Positions 35,497 to 43,598 of a stretch of 64,000 nt of DNA are shown here, piece after piece. A model generated the notes under the pieces. The model worked only from the letters and a program-made list of their open reading frames with translations. It was not told the origin of the DNA and did not search any database. The stretch comes from Bryobacterales bacterium (GTDB lineage: Bacteria > Acidobacteriota > Terriglobia > Bryobacterales > Bryobacteraceae): assembly GCA_003135055.1 (NCBI GenBank), contig PLDF01000478.1, forward strand, positions 1 through 64,000, written 5' to 3'. How positions within the stretch are numbered: position 1 is the stretch's first letter; the number at the start of each line of letters is the position of its first letter. The translations under genes and the position numbers were made by a program.

Positions 35497-36591
35497 CTAA
35501 TCGCCGCTCACGCGCTGGGATTTTGGAGTAAACCACCAGCCCATCTCAAGCAGCGTGGCACGCACCTGGGCGCGATAGGTCTTCACGGTGGAAATAGCCA
35601 ACATGAAGAGGATTACGAGGATCGCCGTAACCGCGGTCTGCGCCACCGTCAGATTGTTCTTGAAGAACCACATCCAGCGGCCATAAATCAGCTCGATGTG
35701 GACCCAGTAGACCAGCAGCGAAGTCACCCCGAACTGCCGCATCCAGCTCCAGCCGTCCTTGGCGATGTATTGCGTCCAGACGAAAGCGAAGGCCAGCATG
35801 AGCAGCGTGACGCTCTGCTTGGTGAGCACCTGGGCGGGGCTGTTGAGCCAATAATCGGAGGCGGCATAGATGGAATAGGGGGCCTGCGCCAGGTATTGGC
35901 AGGCGACGATGGCGGCGGCGGCGGCGAGGGCCGTCCATTGCATGGCGCGGTCCATCGCGCCGGCGGGGATGAGGCGGATCGCGCTGCCCGCGGCGACGCC
36001 GAAAGCGAGATAGGCGCCCCACGGGAAAAAGCCGAAGAAATGGCGGTCGGGGACGATGTAGGCGCGGATCATCCAAGGCACGCCGGTCCAATCGATTTGC
36101 GAAATCACGGGCGAGAGCAGCGCGATGGCGAGCCCCAGCACGGTGCAGAGGCGGGCGCGCTCGGCCGTTCGGAAGAGCGCCATTGCGGAAAGCGCGGCCA
36201 CGGAAAAGCCCATGCAGTTCAGGATATCGACGCGGAGGAAATCGGCGCCGCTGGAGACGGGCAGGCCGGCGGCCCACTCGAACGCGCGGAAAGCGAATGC
36301 CAGGCCGAAAAGATATCCCGAGCGGCGAAGGGCTGTCGCCACGCGTCCCCGCGGCGTCATGCCCTTGCGCTCGCAGCTATCCATCAGGAAGGCGAGGGTG
36401 ATGCCGGTGAGAAAGAGAAACATCGCGGGAGGCATGCCGCCCAGGAATTGCGAGAATGTGAAGGCGCCGCCGGAGCGCAATTCCGGTTTGAGATAGGAAT
36501 CGAAAACGTGCCCCTGAAGCATGATCAATGCGCCGAGGCCGCGCACCCAATCGAGATAATGGAGCCGGTGGAGACTGGACGTGGTCTTCAT
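35497..36591 (-). CDS. Membrane acyltransferase, HGSNAT/DUF1624-like
   Basis: A 364-residue inner-membrane protein with about ten hydrophobic helices. The N-terminus RLHYLDWVRGLGALIMLQGHVFDSY fits the heparan-alpha-glucosaminide acetyltransferase/acyltransferase-3 type entry helix with conserved Arg and His, and FLRVDILNCMGFS resembles the R-x-D-I-L motif of DUF1624 proteins. Such proteins acetylate sugars of cell-surface polymers. It precedes a LolA-like gene by 21 bp on the same strand but transcription runs away from it (this gene is downstream of it). Confidence 0.75.
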   Translation of the reverse strand: MKTTSSLHRLHYLDWVRGLGALIMLQGHVFDSYLKPELRSGGAFTFSQFLGGMPPAMFLFLTGITLAFLMDSCERKGMTPRGRVATALRRSGYLFGLAFAFRAFEWAAGLPVSSGADFLRVDILNCMGFSVAALSAMALFRTAERARLCTVLGLAIALLSPVISQIDWTGVPWMIRAYIVPDRHFFGFFPWGAYLAFGVAAGSAIRLIPAGAMDRAMQWTALAAAAAIVACQYLAQAPYSIYAASDYWLNSPAQVLTKQSVTLLMLAFAFVWTQYIAKDGWSWMRQFGVTSLLVYWVHIELIYGRWMWFFKNNLTVAQTAVTAILVILFMLAISTVKTYRAQVRATLLEMGWWFTPKSQRVSGD

Positions 36592-36612
36592 GGAGCCTGT
36601 AGATAGTTGCCG

Positions 36613-37293
36613 CTAGCGAACCAAATGCTCTCTGTGGGCGTCTTTTGGAACGACGAGTCTCACCTGCGCTTCGGTTACCGGGCCGATCTTCATGTTGGTA
36701 TAGGTCTGGATGGTGTAATCCGCGAAGCCCTGGTCGTACCACTTTTGCTGCACGGCAATTCCGGTGACATCGGAATACCACACCTCGAACTTTGGAAAGG
36801 TCTTCAACAATTGGGGATCGTTGGGGATGAGTATGAGGCGCGTTGCCGCCTGACCGCCCACGGTCTCGGATCCGCCCAGGCTGACCTGATAGCCTTCAAT
36901 CAGGTCTTTCGAATTGCCTCCCAACCCGATCAGCATCACCTCCTGGATCAGGCCGTGATACTGCTTGCCCAGGTCGTCCGCTCGGACGGTATTGATCTTG
37001 GGATGGTAATCCTGGACGCGGGTACCGTTCAACTCGATCTGCTCGCCATCGGGCAGAAACTTCTCCAGCACCTGAATGCTGTGAGGGGTTGGCTTTCGTA
37101 CGACAATCGTTCCGGTCTGCCTTTCATTGTCGTCTATGATGGCATGGTGTTCCAGTTTGACCAGATCGGCGGTGAAGCCCTTAAAGTTGGCGGCTGCCTT
37201 ATCCATGCGTTGAAATACGGCTTGCAACGCCGGGTCGGCGCCATACGCGGTTAAGGCGCAGAGTAACGGCGCGAGAAGTGTTCGCCAACGCAT
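36613..37293 (-). CDS. LolA-like outer-membrane lipoprotein carrier
   Basis: A 226-residue periplasmic protein with signal peptide (residues 1-19, LLAPLLCALTAYGA). The pattern MDKAAANFKGFTADLVKLEHH, GTIVVRKPTPHSIQV, the VRADDLGKQYHGLIQEVML stretch and KFEVWYSDVTGIAVQQKWYDQG match the half-barrel LolA/LolB fold found in Acidobacteria. It would shuttle lipoproteins or lipids through the periplasm. It follows a small membrane-protein gene by 13 bp and may form an operon with it and the acyltransferase. Confidence 0.75.
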   Translation of the reverse strand: MRWRTLLAPLLCALTAYGADPALQAVFQRMDKAAANFKGFTADLVKLEHHAIIDDNERQTGTIVVRKPTPHSIQVLEKFLPDGEQIELNGTRVQDYHPKINTVRADDLGKQYHGLIQEVMLIGLGGNSKDLIEGYQVSLGGSETVGGQAATRLILIPNDPQLLKTFPKFEVWYSDVTGIAVQQKWYDQGFADYTIQTYTNMKIGPVTEAQVRLVVPKDAHREHLVR

Positions 37294-37306
37294 AAAGAAA
37301 GCGTCC

Positions 37307-37657
37307 TCAGGGCCGGGCGAAGGCCATGTAGCCTTCCAGCTCGCCTTCCGAATCGCGTACCGGCTCCACGCGGGTGACGTTCAGGCGCTTATTGCCGGTG
37401 CGAATTTTCAGGAGCTCGGTCAGCTTGGCCACGCGTTGCGGCTCGGGGATGCCCGCCACCAGGCTGGCCTCCACGAAGAACGCCGAGACGCCGCTCTCCG
37501 ACGAGATCATGGAGATGCTGCTGGCCTTGGGAATGCGCGGCTGATCGCCGAACCACTCGCGCGGCGTGAGGAAGATGAAGGCCAGGATGATGCCGACCAC
37601 GACATCGTACTGCCACACTCCGCGCGGGAAATCCCACAGGATGAAGCGCTTCAGCAT
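37307..37657 (-). CDS. Small membrane protein of unknown function
   Basis: A 116-residue protein with one transmembrane helix (about residues 16-31, YDVVVGIILAFIFLTP) and a C-terminal soluble region with alternating beta pattern (LLKIRTGNKRLNVTRVEPV). The N-terminal MLKRFILWDFPRGVWQYD is positively charged and cytoplasmic. Not recognised as a named family; conserved-looking codon use supports a real gene. It heads the minus-strand set with the LolA-like gene. Confidence 0.65.
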   Translation of the reverse strand: MLKRFILWDFPRGVWQYDVVVGIILAFIFLTPREWFGDQPRIPKASSISMISSESGVSAFFVEASLVAGIPEPQRVAKLTELLKIRTGNKRLNVTRVEPVRDSEGELEGYMAFARP

Positions 37658-37689
37658 CTAGGGGCATTTTAGCAGCCTGCGCGGGCGGC

Positions 37690-37740
37690 TTTGTGGGGCA
37701 GCCAATCCTGGCTCAGCCGGCTTTGAGCCGGCTCTCTTGG
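37690..37740. repeat. Dispersed palindromic repeat, copy 2
   Basis: GTGGGGC lead, AGCCAATCCTGGCT and AGCCGGCTTTGAGCCGGCT, matching the unit at 14508-14560 almost base for base. It marks the left edge of the accessory region. Confidence 0.65.
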
Positions 37741-37823
37741 AGCACCAGACTGATGCGCCGTTGGGTGCCAGGCACGCCGGGCAAAATGCCCGCATCGGTG
37801 TTCCTTTTTTGCTACATAACCTC

Positions 37824-38123
37824 CTGAACGTAATCGGCAAAGCCGGGTTGCTAGAACTTCTGGACGGTGTATCGAGTGACGTGCAACGCGAAGCGTTAGA
37901 CTGGTACCGGGTGGCTAAGGCAGCCGAATGGGCCAGTTTCTCGGAAGTGCGCCTACGGTTCCCAGATGCAAACAGGTGAATAGCATCCTGGTATTCAACA
38001 TCCGAGGCGATCGGCTATCGCCTGATCGTCTTCCCGGCGTTCTCGCGGCGCAAGCTGTATATCAAAGCGCTGCTTACGCACAAGGAATCCATGCGAGAGG
38101 AATGGAAAAAGCAATGGCCATAG
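37824..38123 (+). pseudogene. HigB-type toxin, disabled by two frameshifts
   Basis: A HigB/RelE-fold mRNA interferase of about 98 residues can be reconstructed: NVIGKAGLLELL, then WYRVAKAAEWASFSEVRLRFPDA, then VNSILVFNIRGD, then YRLIVFPAFSRRKLYIKALL and REEWKKQWP. The first and second blocks are in one frame, the third in the next after a missing base near 37975, and the last part is back in phase after an extra base near 38020. No ATG is present at the expected start (CTG at 37824). The reconstructed end overlaps the antitoxin gene by 10 bp, the normal arrangement. The toxin is almost surely dead. Confidence 0.7.
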
Positions 38124-38524
38124 CCGATATCAGCCCAGTCAAGTATGGCAAGGTGCTTGCCAAGGCGCTGCCAAAAGTCATCGAGACACGCGAGGAATTC
38201 CATCATTACGTTGAAATGACGGAGCGACTCGACCGGCGTGCGGAGCGCGGCGAAACGCTCACCCCGGAAGAGAATGCCCTTCTGGCGCTCCTCGAACAAC
38301 TGGTAAAGGAATATGACGACAAGATTGAACTGCCATACTCGCCGCCCTACCGGACCGTACTATACCTGATGGAGCGTCAGGGCCTACGCCAAGTCGACTT
38401 ACTGCCGGTCTTTGGCTCCCGTAGCGTCGCTTCCGAAGTCCTCAATGGCAAGCGGGAAATCAGTAAAACGCACGCGCGCAAACTTGCGGAGTTCTTTCAT
38501 CTGCCGGTGAGTCTGTTTATTTAA
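38114..38524 (+). CDS. HigA-type XRE antitoxin (locus 1)
   Basis: A 136-residue antitoxin with a helical N-terminal part (YGKVLAKALPKVIETREEF, then ERLDRRAERGETLTPEENALL) and a C-terminal XRE helix-turn-helix: QGLRQVDLLPVFGSRSVASE with VLNGKREISKTHARKLAEFF. The ATG at 38114 overlaps the toxin remnant and has a GAGGAA upstream. It is intact while its toxin is broken, so it is now an orphan antitoxin, perhaps able to neutralise or regulate related toxins. A second copy of its coding sequence (85-90 percent alike by eye) is at 39426-40490. Confidence 0.85.
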   Translation: MAIADISPVKYGKVLAKALPKVIETREEFHHYVEMTERLDRRAERGETLTPEENALLALLEQLVKEYDDKIELPYSPPYRTVLYLMERQGLRQVDLLPVFGSRSVASEVLNGKREISKTHARKLAEFFHLPVSLFI

Positions 38525-38544
38525 GACATTTCGGACCGCCCGCG

Positions 38545-38694
38545 GTGTGGATCAACGCCGTGATGGCCTGGTTTCACGCGGCGCGACGCGCGAACGCGGC
38601 GAGCTTCGAAGAAATCCGCGAGTCGTTCTCCGCAGCGGACCGCTTGCGCTACGTTGTGATCGCGCCGTGCGTGAAGCAGTTGAATTCGGCCTGA
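38545..38694 (+). pseudogene. Toxin-like fragment downstream of antitoxin 1
   Basis: A 49-codon frame reading AVMAWFHAARRANAASFEEIRESFSAADRL, which resembles the early-middle part of HigB toxins (compare WYRVAKAAEWASFSEVRLRFPDA in locus 1). The rest of a toxin is absent. The same DNA, more eroded, follows the split antitoxin at about 40491-40560, so the fragment was duplicated with the antitoxin. Confidence 0.5.
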
Positions 38695-38746
38695 AAGGCG
38701 CCAAAAATCGCTTGATCTCCGTTCCCTAATATGGGAATATCCGAAT

Positions 38747-39034
38747 ATAACGGTTTACGGACATGCGGCTATTCTGAAGTTCGCGAAGATGCACGCCGCG
38801 TCGCGGAAGTCTCTCAGCCGGTTCCTGGCGGTTGCGCGGAAGGCGGTGTGGCCGCATTTCGTAGCCGTAAAGCAGTCCTTTCCCGCCACCGATTATGCTC
38901 CCGCGACTGGGATGCTGGTCTTCGATATCGGCGGGAACAAGCATCGGCTTATCGCGACAGTCGATTTTACCGAACAGTTACTGCACATTCACCGTGTCCT
39001 GACTCACGACGAATATAGCCGGGAGGATCTGTAA
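38747..39034 (+). CDS. HigB-type toxin (locus 2), start codon ATA or truncated
   Basis: An almost complete HigB-fold toxin of 95 residues: TVYGHAAILKFAKMHAASRK, then SRFLAVARKAVWPHFVAVKQSF, then MLVFDIGGNKHRLIATVDF and LLHIHRVLTHDEYSREDL. The family alignment begins at the ATA codon 38747; no ATG, GTG or TTG is in frame close upstream, and the first ATG is at 38789, which would drop 14 residues of helix 1. The gene ends 2 bp before its antitoxin. Either it uses an ATA start, it is shortened, or the start was mutated so the toxin is silent. Confidence 0.65.
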   Translation: MTVYGHAAILKFAKMHAASRKSLSRFLAVARKAVWPHFVAVKQSFPATDYAPATGMLVFDIGGNKHRLIATVDFTEQLLHIHRVLTHDEYSREDL

Positions 39035-39036
39035 AA

Positions 39037-39429
39037 ATGCCATCCGCAACCTACCAGGAGCTTCTCAGCGAAACCCTGCCCCAAATCATCGAAACCTACA
39101 AGCAGTACGAGCAGATCGGCGACCGCTTTGGCGATCTGATTGGCAAAGGCCGCAAACGGACGCCGGAGGAAACCAAGCTCATGCGGCTGCTCGGGCTGCT
39201 CATTGAGGACTACGACCGGCGCCACGGGATGCCGCCGGACGATTCGACGCCGGCCGAGCGCCTCCAATTCCTGATGGAGCACTCCTGCAAAAACGCGGCC
39301 GATCTCTTGCCTGTTTTCGGACAACGCAGCCATGTGAACGAAGCCATCAACGGAAAGCGGCCAATTAGCGCCGCCCAAACTCGCAAACTGGGAGAACTGT
39401 TTAGCATGAAGCCCGGGCTCTTTATATGA
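39037..39429 (+). CDS. HigA-type XRE antitoxin (locus 2)
   Basis: A 130-residue antitoxin with N-terminal helices (YQELLSETLPQIIETYKQYEQ) and a C-terminal XRE domain: AERLQFLMEHSCKNAADLLPVFGQRSHVNEAINGKRPIS, ending LGELFSMKPGLFI. It lies 2 bp after the locus-2 toxin, so the pair is co-transcribed. It is a cousin of the locus-1 antitoxin (shared DLLPVFG and xxINGKR/LNGKR) but clearly older in divergence. Expected to repress its own promoter with the toxin. Confidence 0.85.
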   Translation: MPSATYQELLSETLPQIIETYKQYEQIGDRFGDLIGKGRKRTPEETKLMRLLGLLIEDYDRRHGMPPDDSTPAERLQFLMEHSCKNAADLLPVFGQRSHVNEAINGKRPISAAQTRKLGELFSMKPGLFI

Positions 39430-39545
39430 CGGCAATCGAGTCGCGCGACGAGTTCCATCACTACGTCGACGTGATGGAGCAACTCGACCGGCGCACGGAG
39501 CGCGGAGAGAGCCTGACTCCCGAAGCTTTGTTTATTACGCTATGA
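39426..39545 (+). pseudogene. 5' part of a split HigA-type antitoxin (locus 3)
   Basis: A 39-codon frame, SRDEFHHYVDVMEQLDRR then ERGESLTPEALF, matches residues 30-60 of the locus-1 antitoxin (REEFHHYVEMTERLDRR). The match ends after TPE at about 39532. The matching 3' part resumes at 40224, so the gene is interrupted by about 0.69 kb. The fragment's ATG overlaps the stop of antitoxin 2. Confidence 0.7.
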
Positions 39546-39600
39546 AGTGGTGTGGCATGCCCGCTTCGCTGCCGATACGTGCGATAGGAGGCTCAGGCCA

Positions 39601-40170
39601 GTGAGGGAAGCCGTTGGTATACTCGCAGTGCCTATTCTGCTAGCCGGCGTGTGGCTGGTGTCGGGATCCCGGGCGTGGTGTCACATAGTCGCATTCTGGT
39701 CCGGCTTCGTCGTTTTCGGGGTAGTTTCCCTTTATCTCACGATCTATGTGTTTCACAGGGTTGACTGGAAGTTCCGCGAGGCTCCCGGTCTCGAGTTCAA
39801 AATTGGATTGGCCGAGGTTGGGCTGGGAAGCGGAATCGTAATCCTAGGTATGATGGTGGGCTTCGCGATTGCCCGGCGCGTGGTAAGGAGCGCTTTCCGC
39901 GAGAGGCACTGGTCGCATTCTTTGCTGGCTGGGGTATTGATGCCCGCGGCTGCTGGGCTACCAACCCTAGCCCTTCGCGGCTCGTTCCCCGGCTTGGCGA
40001 ACGACATCTCCGATGTGGCGCTTCTTGCGTTGCCGATTCTGTACTGCGTGTTATGGATTGGGGGACCAGCGAACTCGCCCGGGACCGGGGCCAAGCCAAT
40101 TGGTCTCGACAGCCATGCGATTCCGAAGGACACGGCGAGGGACGAGGTACCGCGGACACACGAGACGTAG
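39601..40170 (+). CDS. Multi-pass membrane protein inserted in a higA-like gene
   Basis: A 189-residue protein from GTG 39601, which has a perfect AGGAGG 9 nt upstream. Four or five hydrophobic helices are visible: AVGILAVPILLAGVWLV, AFWSGFVVFGVVSLYLTIYVF, GIVILGMMVGFAI, LAGVLMPAAAGLPTLAL and VALLALPILYCVLWI. The C-terminal tail is polar. I recognise no family. It occupies most of the segment that interrupts the locus-3 antitoxin, so it arrived by insertion. Role unknown; candidates include an immunity or exclusion protein of a mobile cassette. Confidence 0.6.
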   Translation: MREAVGILAVPILLAGVWLVSGSRAWCHIVAFWSGFVVFGVVSLYLTIYVFHRVDWKFREAPGLEFKIGLAEVGLGSGIVILGMMVGFAIARRVVRSAFRERHWSHSLLAGVLMPAAAGLPTLALRGSFPGLANDISDVALLALPILYCVLWIGGPANSPGTGAKPIGLDSHAIPKDTARDEVPRTHET

Positions 40171-40223
40171 CGCGGCATTCCTGACGCCAACGCCCCACCC
40201 AATGCGAACCAATGCTCCGCACA

Positions 40224-40490
40224 TCAGAGCACGCGCTGCGTAAGCTTCTGGAACATCTGATTCAGGAATATGGCGACAAGATCGAACTGCCATACTCTCC
40301 GCCCTACCGGACCGTACTCTACTTGATGGAGCGTCAGGGCTTGCCCCAGGTCGACTTGCTGCCGGTCTTTGGGTCGCGTAGCCCCGCTTCCGAAGTCCTC
40401 AATGGTAAGCGGGAAATCGGTAAAACGCATGCGCGCAAACTTGCGGAGTTCTCTCATCTGCCGGTGAGTCTGTTTATTCAAGACATTTAG
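40224..40490 (+). pseudogene. 3' part of the split HigA-type antitoxin (locus 3)
   Basis: Reads HALRKLLEHLIQEYGDKIELP through the XRE domain (QGLPQVDLLPVFGSRSPASE, VLNGKREIGKTHARKLAEF) to its own stop, nearly identical to the last 90 residues of antitoxin 1. The joint with foreign sequence is between about 40210 and 40228. Together with 39426-39532 it makes a complete antitoxin when the insert is removed. Confidence 0.75.
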
Positions 40491-40985
40491 GATCGCGCGC
40501 GGCGCGGATCGATGCCATGATGCCTGGTTTCGTGCGGCGCGGCGCTGGGAGCGGGGCGAGCCGCTAGGAATTCGACCGTGCTGCGCCTCAAAGCCCAACT
40601 GAATGCGGGCCGGATGTTCACCGGGCGCCTGCGGACGCCCTAACGGTCACCAGAGCCTCAAATATTCCTAAATCAAGAACCGAAACGGCTTACCTCCAAT
40701 GACGAAGCCTCCACTCCGGAATTCCTAGGTCGCGCGAGAGACAATAGGATAGGAGGGTCGCACTGATCTCTCCCGCTGTCGCTAATGCGCTGCGAAATCA
40801 CGCCGGTCGCTTCAGGTCCGTTGATATCCAATTATGCCAGTTACCGTGATGTACTCTCATGCATTCTACGACTTACTCAATTCGCTCCCCCAGCGGCGTA
40901 ACTCGCCGGGAACCCGGGCTCTCAAAATACGAAACGACCCTAGTCCCATTTTCGGACACCTCGCCGCTACCGGAACGTCGCGCGA
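40491..40985. other. Decayed continuation of the duplicated block, then non-coding DNA
   Basis: The first 60-70 bases match the DNA after antitoxin 1 (from 38521) with several changes, including the GCCTGGTTT core of the toxin-like fragment. Beyond about 40570 I see no similarity and no gene. Confidence 0.45.
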
Positions 40986-40989
40986 ACAC

Positions 40990-41275
40990 GGTCGAGGAAT
41001 ACGACAGGGGAGAGTGCAAGAGATTGGTGGTTGAAAACTCCGCAACGGCCGACGCCGCCAAACATGCCCGTCTCTGCACGAAAGCGCTACCCAAGGTAAT
41101 CGCCAACGACGAGGTATAACCAGATGGCCGCGCAGCCTGAAGCATTTCCCGATATTCCCCCGCCGGCGATCGAATTCCCGATGGACCAACGCGGCGCCAT
41201 GCAGAGCGGCTTGCTTCCGGTCTTCGGCCCGCGCGGCCCCGAGACGTTGGCGCGGAGGAACGGAGTGGTAGGCTG
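40990..41275 (+). pseudogene. Heavily decayed HigB-HigA pair (locus 4)
   Basis: VEEYDRGECKRL at 40993-41027 matches the end of a HigB toxin (compare THKESMREEWKKQ). Soon after comes ARLCTKALPKVIANDE (about 41067-41115), matching KVLAKALPKVIETREE of antitoxin 1, and in another frame FPMDQRGAMQSGLLPVFGPRG (about 41175-41238, shown as two pieces around QRGAMQ), matching LMERQGLRQVDLLPVFGSRS. The middle of the antitoxin is deleted and the frames do not agree. Confidence 0.55.
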
Positions 41276-41317
41276 CAACCGGTATTCGCCAGTGGCATAT
41301 TATGAGTCGGAGGCTGC

Positions 41318-43543
41318 ATGAGCTACGGAGACGATTGGAATCGCAGGAACTTCCTGCAAACTACGGCATTGGCGCTGGCGGCCGCGCAGACCGCTTCCGG
41401 CGATCCGGCCGATCCGGACAATCCGGACGACCCGGACGACCCAGGCGGCTGGTTCGACCGGCCCATGCGCTGGGCGCAATTGACTCTGGTAGAAGACGAT
41501 CCGGGTAAATACGATCTGAACTTCTGGCTGGATTACTTCCGGCGCACGCACTCCGACGCGGCGTGTTTGAGCGCGGGCGGGTGCGTCGCGTACTATCCGA
41601 CGAAGATTCCGCTGCACTATCGCAGCCAATGGCTGGGGAACGGCGACGCTTTCGGCGACCTGGTGGCCGGCTGCCGCAAGATGAACATGGCCGTCATCGC
41701 GCGCACCGATCCGCATGCGGCGCATCAAGACGTCTTCGACCAGCATCCCGACTGGATCGCCTCCGATGCCGAGGGCAAGAAGCGGCGGCATCCGGTGATG
41801 CCGGAATTGTGGACCACGTGCGCGCTTGGGCCTTACAACTTCGAGTTCATGACCGAAGTGACCCGGGAGATCGTGTCCCTATACAAGGTCGACGGAGTCT
41901 TCAGCAACCGCTGGGCGGGCTCGGGCATGTGTTACTGCGAGCATTGCCGCGAGAACTTCCGGTCTGCATCTGGGCTCGAGCTTCCGCGCACCAACAATCC
42001 GCAGGACCCCGCGCGGCGCGCCTATATCTTGTGGAGGCAGCAGCGGCTGTTCGATCTGTGGCGGCTCTGGGACGCGGAGATTCGCAAGATCAATCCGGCG
42101 GCGCGGTTCATTCCCAATAGCGGCGGCGGCGCGCTGGGCGATCTCGACATGAAGACTATCGGCGAAGAAGCCGCGATCATGTTCGCGGACCGGCAGGCGC
42201 GCAGTGGGCTCACGGCGGCGTGGGCGAATGGGAAGAACGGGAAAGAGTACCGGTCCACCATGGGGCGGAAGCCGATCGGCGGGATTTTCAGCGTGGGCGT
42301 GGAAGAGCCGTACCGGTGGAAAGATTCGGTGCAGAACGGTCCGGAGATACGGCTATGGGCGCTCGATGGAATCGCCAACGGGCTGCGGCCGTGGTTCACC
42401 AAGTTCGGCGGCACGTTGAACGACCGGCGGTGGCTGCCGGTAGTCGAAGAACTCTACGCGTGGCTCTACCGCAATGAGCGCTACCTGCGCAATGAACAGC
42501 CGCTGGCGCGCGTGGGGATGGTTTACTCGCAGCAGACCGCGCGGTTCTACGGCGGTCCGCAGGCGCGGCAGAAGGTGGAGGACCACACGCTGGGGTATTA
42601 CCAGGCGCTAGTTGAGGCGCGCATTCCATTCGAGATGGTACACGATGGGCTGCTGGACGCGGAGCACATCGGACAGTTCGCCGCGCTGGTGTTTCCGAAT
42701 ATCGCGGCTCTTTCGATTGCGCAGTGCGAGCAGATCCGCCAGTATGTGGCGCGCGGCGGCGGCATCGTCGCCACGCATGAGACCTCGCTCTACGACGAGT
42801 GGGGCGTGCGGCGCGCGGATTTCGGACTCGCGGATCTTTTCGGCGCGTCGTTCGACGGCGCACTTAACGGCGGCATCGACGCGCGCATGCAGAATTCGTA
42901 CTTGCGCCTCGAAGCGGACCCGCGCTCGGGGAAGCGTCACGCGATTCTGGCGGGCCTCGAAGACGCCGAGCGCATCATCAACGGCGTATCGCGCGTACAT
43001 ACGCGGACCAATGGGAGTTATCCGAATCCGCCGCTGACGCTGATTCCCTCGTATCCGGATCTGCCGATGGAGGAGGTGTTTCCGCGCATTCCCAAGACCG
43101 ATATTCCCGAAGTCTATGTGCGCGAAACGGGCAAGGGCCGGGTGGTTTACTTTCCCTGGGACATCGACCGCGTGTTTTGGGAAGTGTTATCCGTGGACCA
43201 TTGGAAATTGCTGCGAAACGCGGTGGATTGGGCAACGAACGAGCCGCGGCCGGTGAGCGTGATTGGTCCGGGAACAATCGACGTGACGGTGTGGAGACAG
43301 CGCGGGTCGATGACGGTGCATCTGGTGAATTTGACCAACCCGATGATGCTGAAGGGGCCGATTCGCGAGTTCATCCCCACCCCGCCGCAGAAGGTAAGCG
43401 TGCGGCTGCCCGGCGGCGCAAAGGCCAAGAAGGTGCAGTTACTGGTAAGCGGGCGCTCGCCGAAGGTACAGGAGGCGAACGGAGCCGTTCAACTTACTAT
43501 CGATTCGATTTTGGATCACGAAGTGGTGGCGATCGATTTGTAG
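41318..43543 (+). CDS. Tat-exported glycoside-hydrolase-like protein
   Basis: A 741-residue protein beginning with a twin-arginine signal (NRRNFLQTTALALAAA). The first 380 residues look like a TIM-barrel glycosidase of the alpha-fucosidase/beta-galactosidase-like type (DGVFSNRWAGSGMCYCEHC with candidate acidic residues), then a glutamine-amidotransferase-like domain at about 400-620 (LVFPNIAALSIAQCEQIRQYVARGGGIVATHETS) as in the trimerisation domain of GH42 enzymes, and a beta domain at the C-terminus. After the signal is a short Asp-Pro repeat (DPADPDNPDDPDDP). It starts at ATG 41318 with CGGAGG upstream. Substrate unknown, likely plant or microbial polysaccharide. Confidence 0.7.
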   Translation: MSYGDDWNRRNFLQTTALALAAAQTASGDPADPDNPDDPDDPGGWFDRPMRWAQLTLVEDDPGKYDLNFWLDYFRRTHSDAACLSAGGCVAYYPTKIPLHYRSQWLGNGDAFGDLVAGCRKMNMAVIARTDPHAAHQDVFDQHPDWIASDAEGKKRRHPVMPELWTTCALGPYNFEFMTEVTREIVSLYKVDGVFSNRWAGSGMCYCEHCRENFRSASGLELPRTNNPQDPARRAYILWRQQRLFDLWRLWDAEIRKINPAARFIPNSGGGALGDLDMKTIGEEAAIMFADRQARSGLTAAWANGKNGKEYRSTMGRKPIGGIFSVGVEEPYRWKDSVQNGPEIRLWALDGIANGLRPWFTKFGGTLNDRRWLPVVEELYAWLYRNERYLRNEQPLARVGMVYSQQTARFYGGPQARQKVEDHTLGYYQALVEARIPFEMVHDGLLDAEHIGQFAALVFPNIAALSIAQCEQIRQYVARGGGIVATHETSLYDEWGVRRADFGLADLFGASFDGALNGGIDARMQNSYLRLEADPRSGKRHAILAGLEDAERIINGVSRVHTRTNGSYPNPPLTLIPSYPDLPMEEVFPRIPKTDIPEVYVRETGKGRVVYFPWDIDRVFWEVLSVDHWKLLRNAVDWATNEPRPVSVIGPGTIDVTVWRQRGSMTVHLVNLTNPMMLKGPIREFIPTPPQKVSVRLPGGAKAKKVQLLVSGRSPKVQEANGAVQLTIDSILDHEVVAIDL

Positions 43544-43598
43544 CGGCGGGACCCCCGGTCTAACAGAGACCGCGGGACCGGTCTAAACTAGGAATTGC

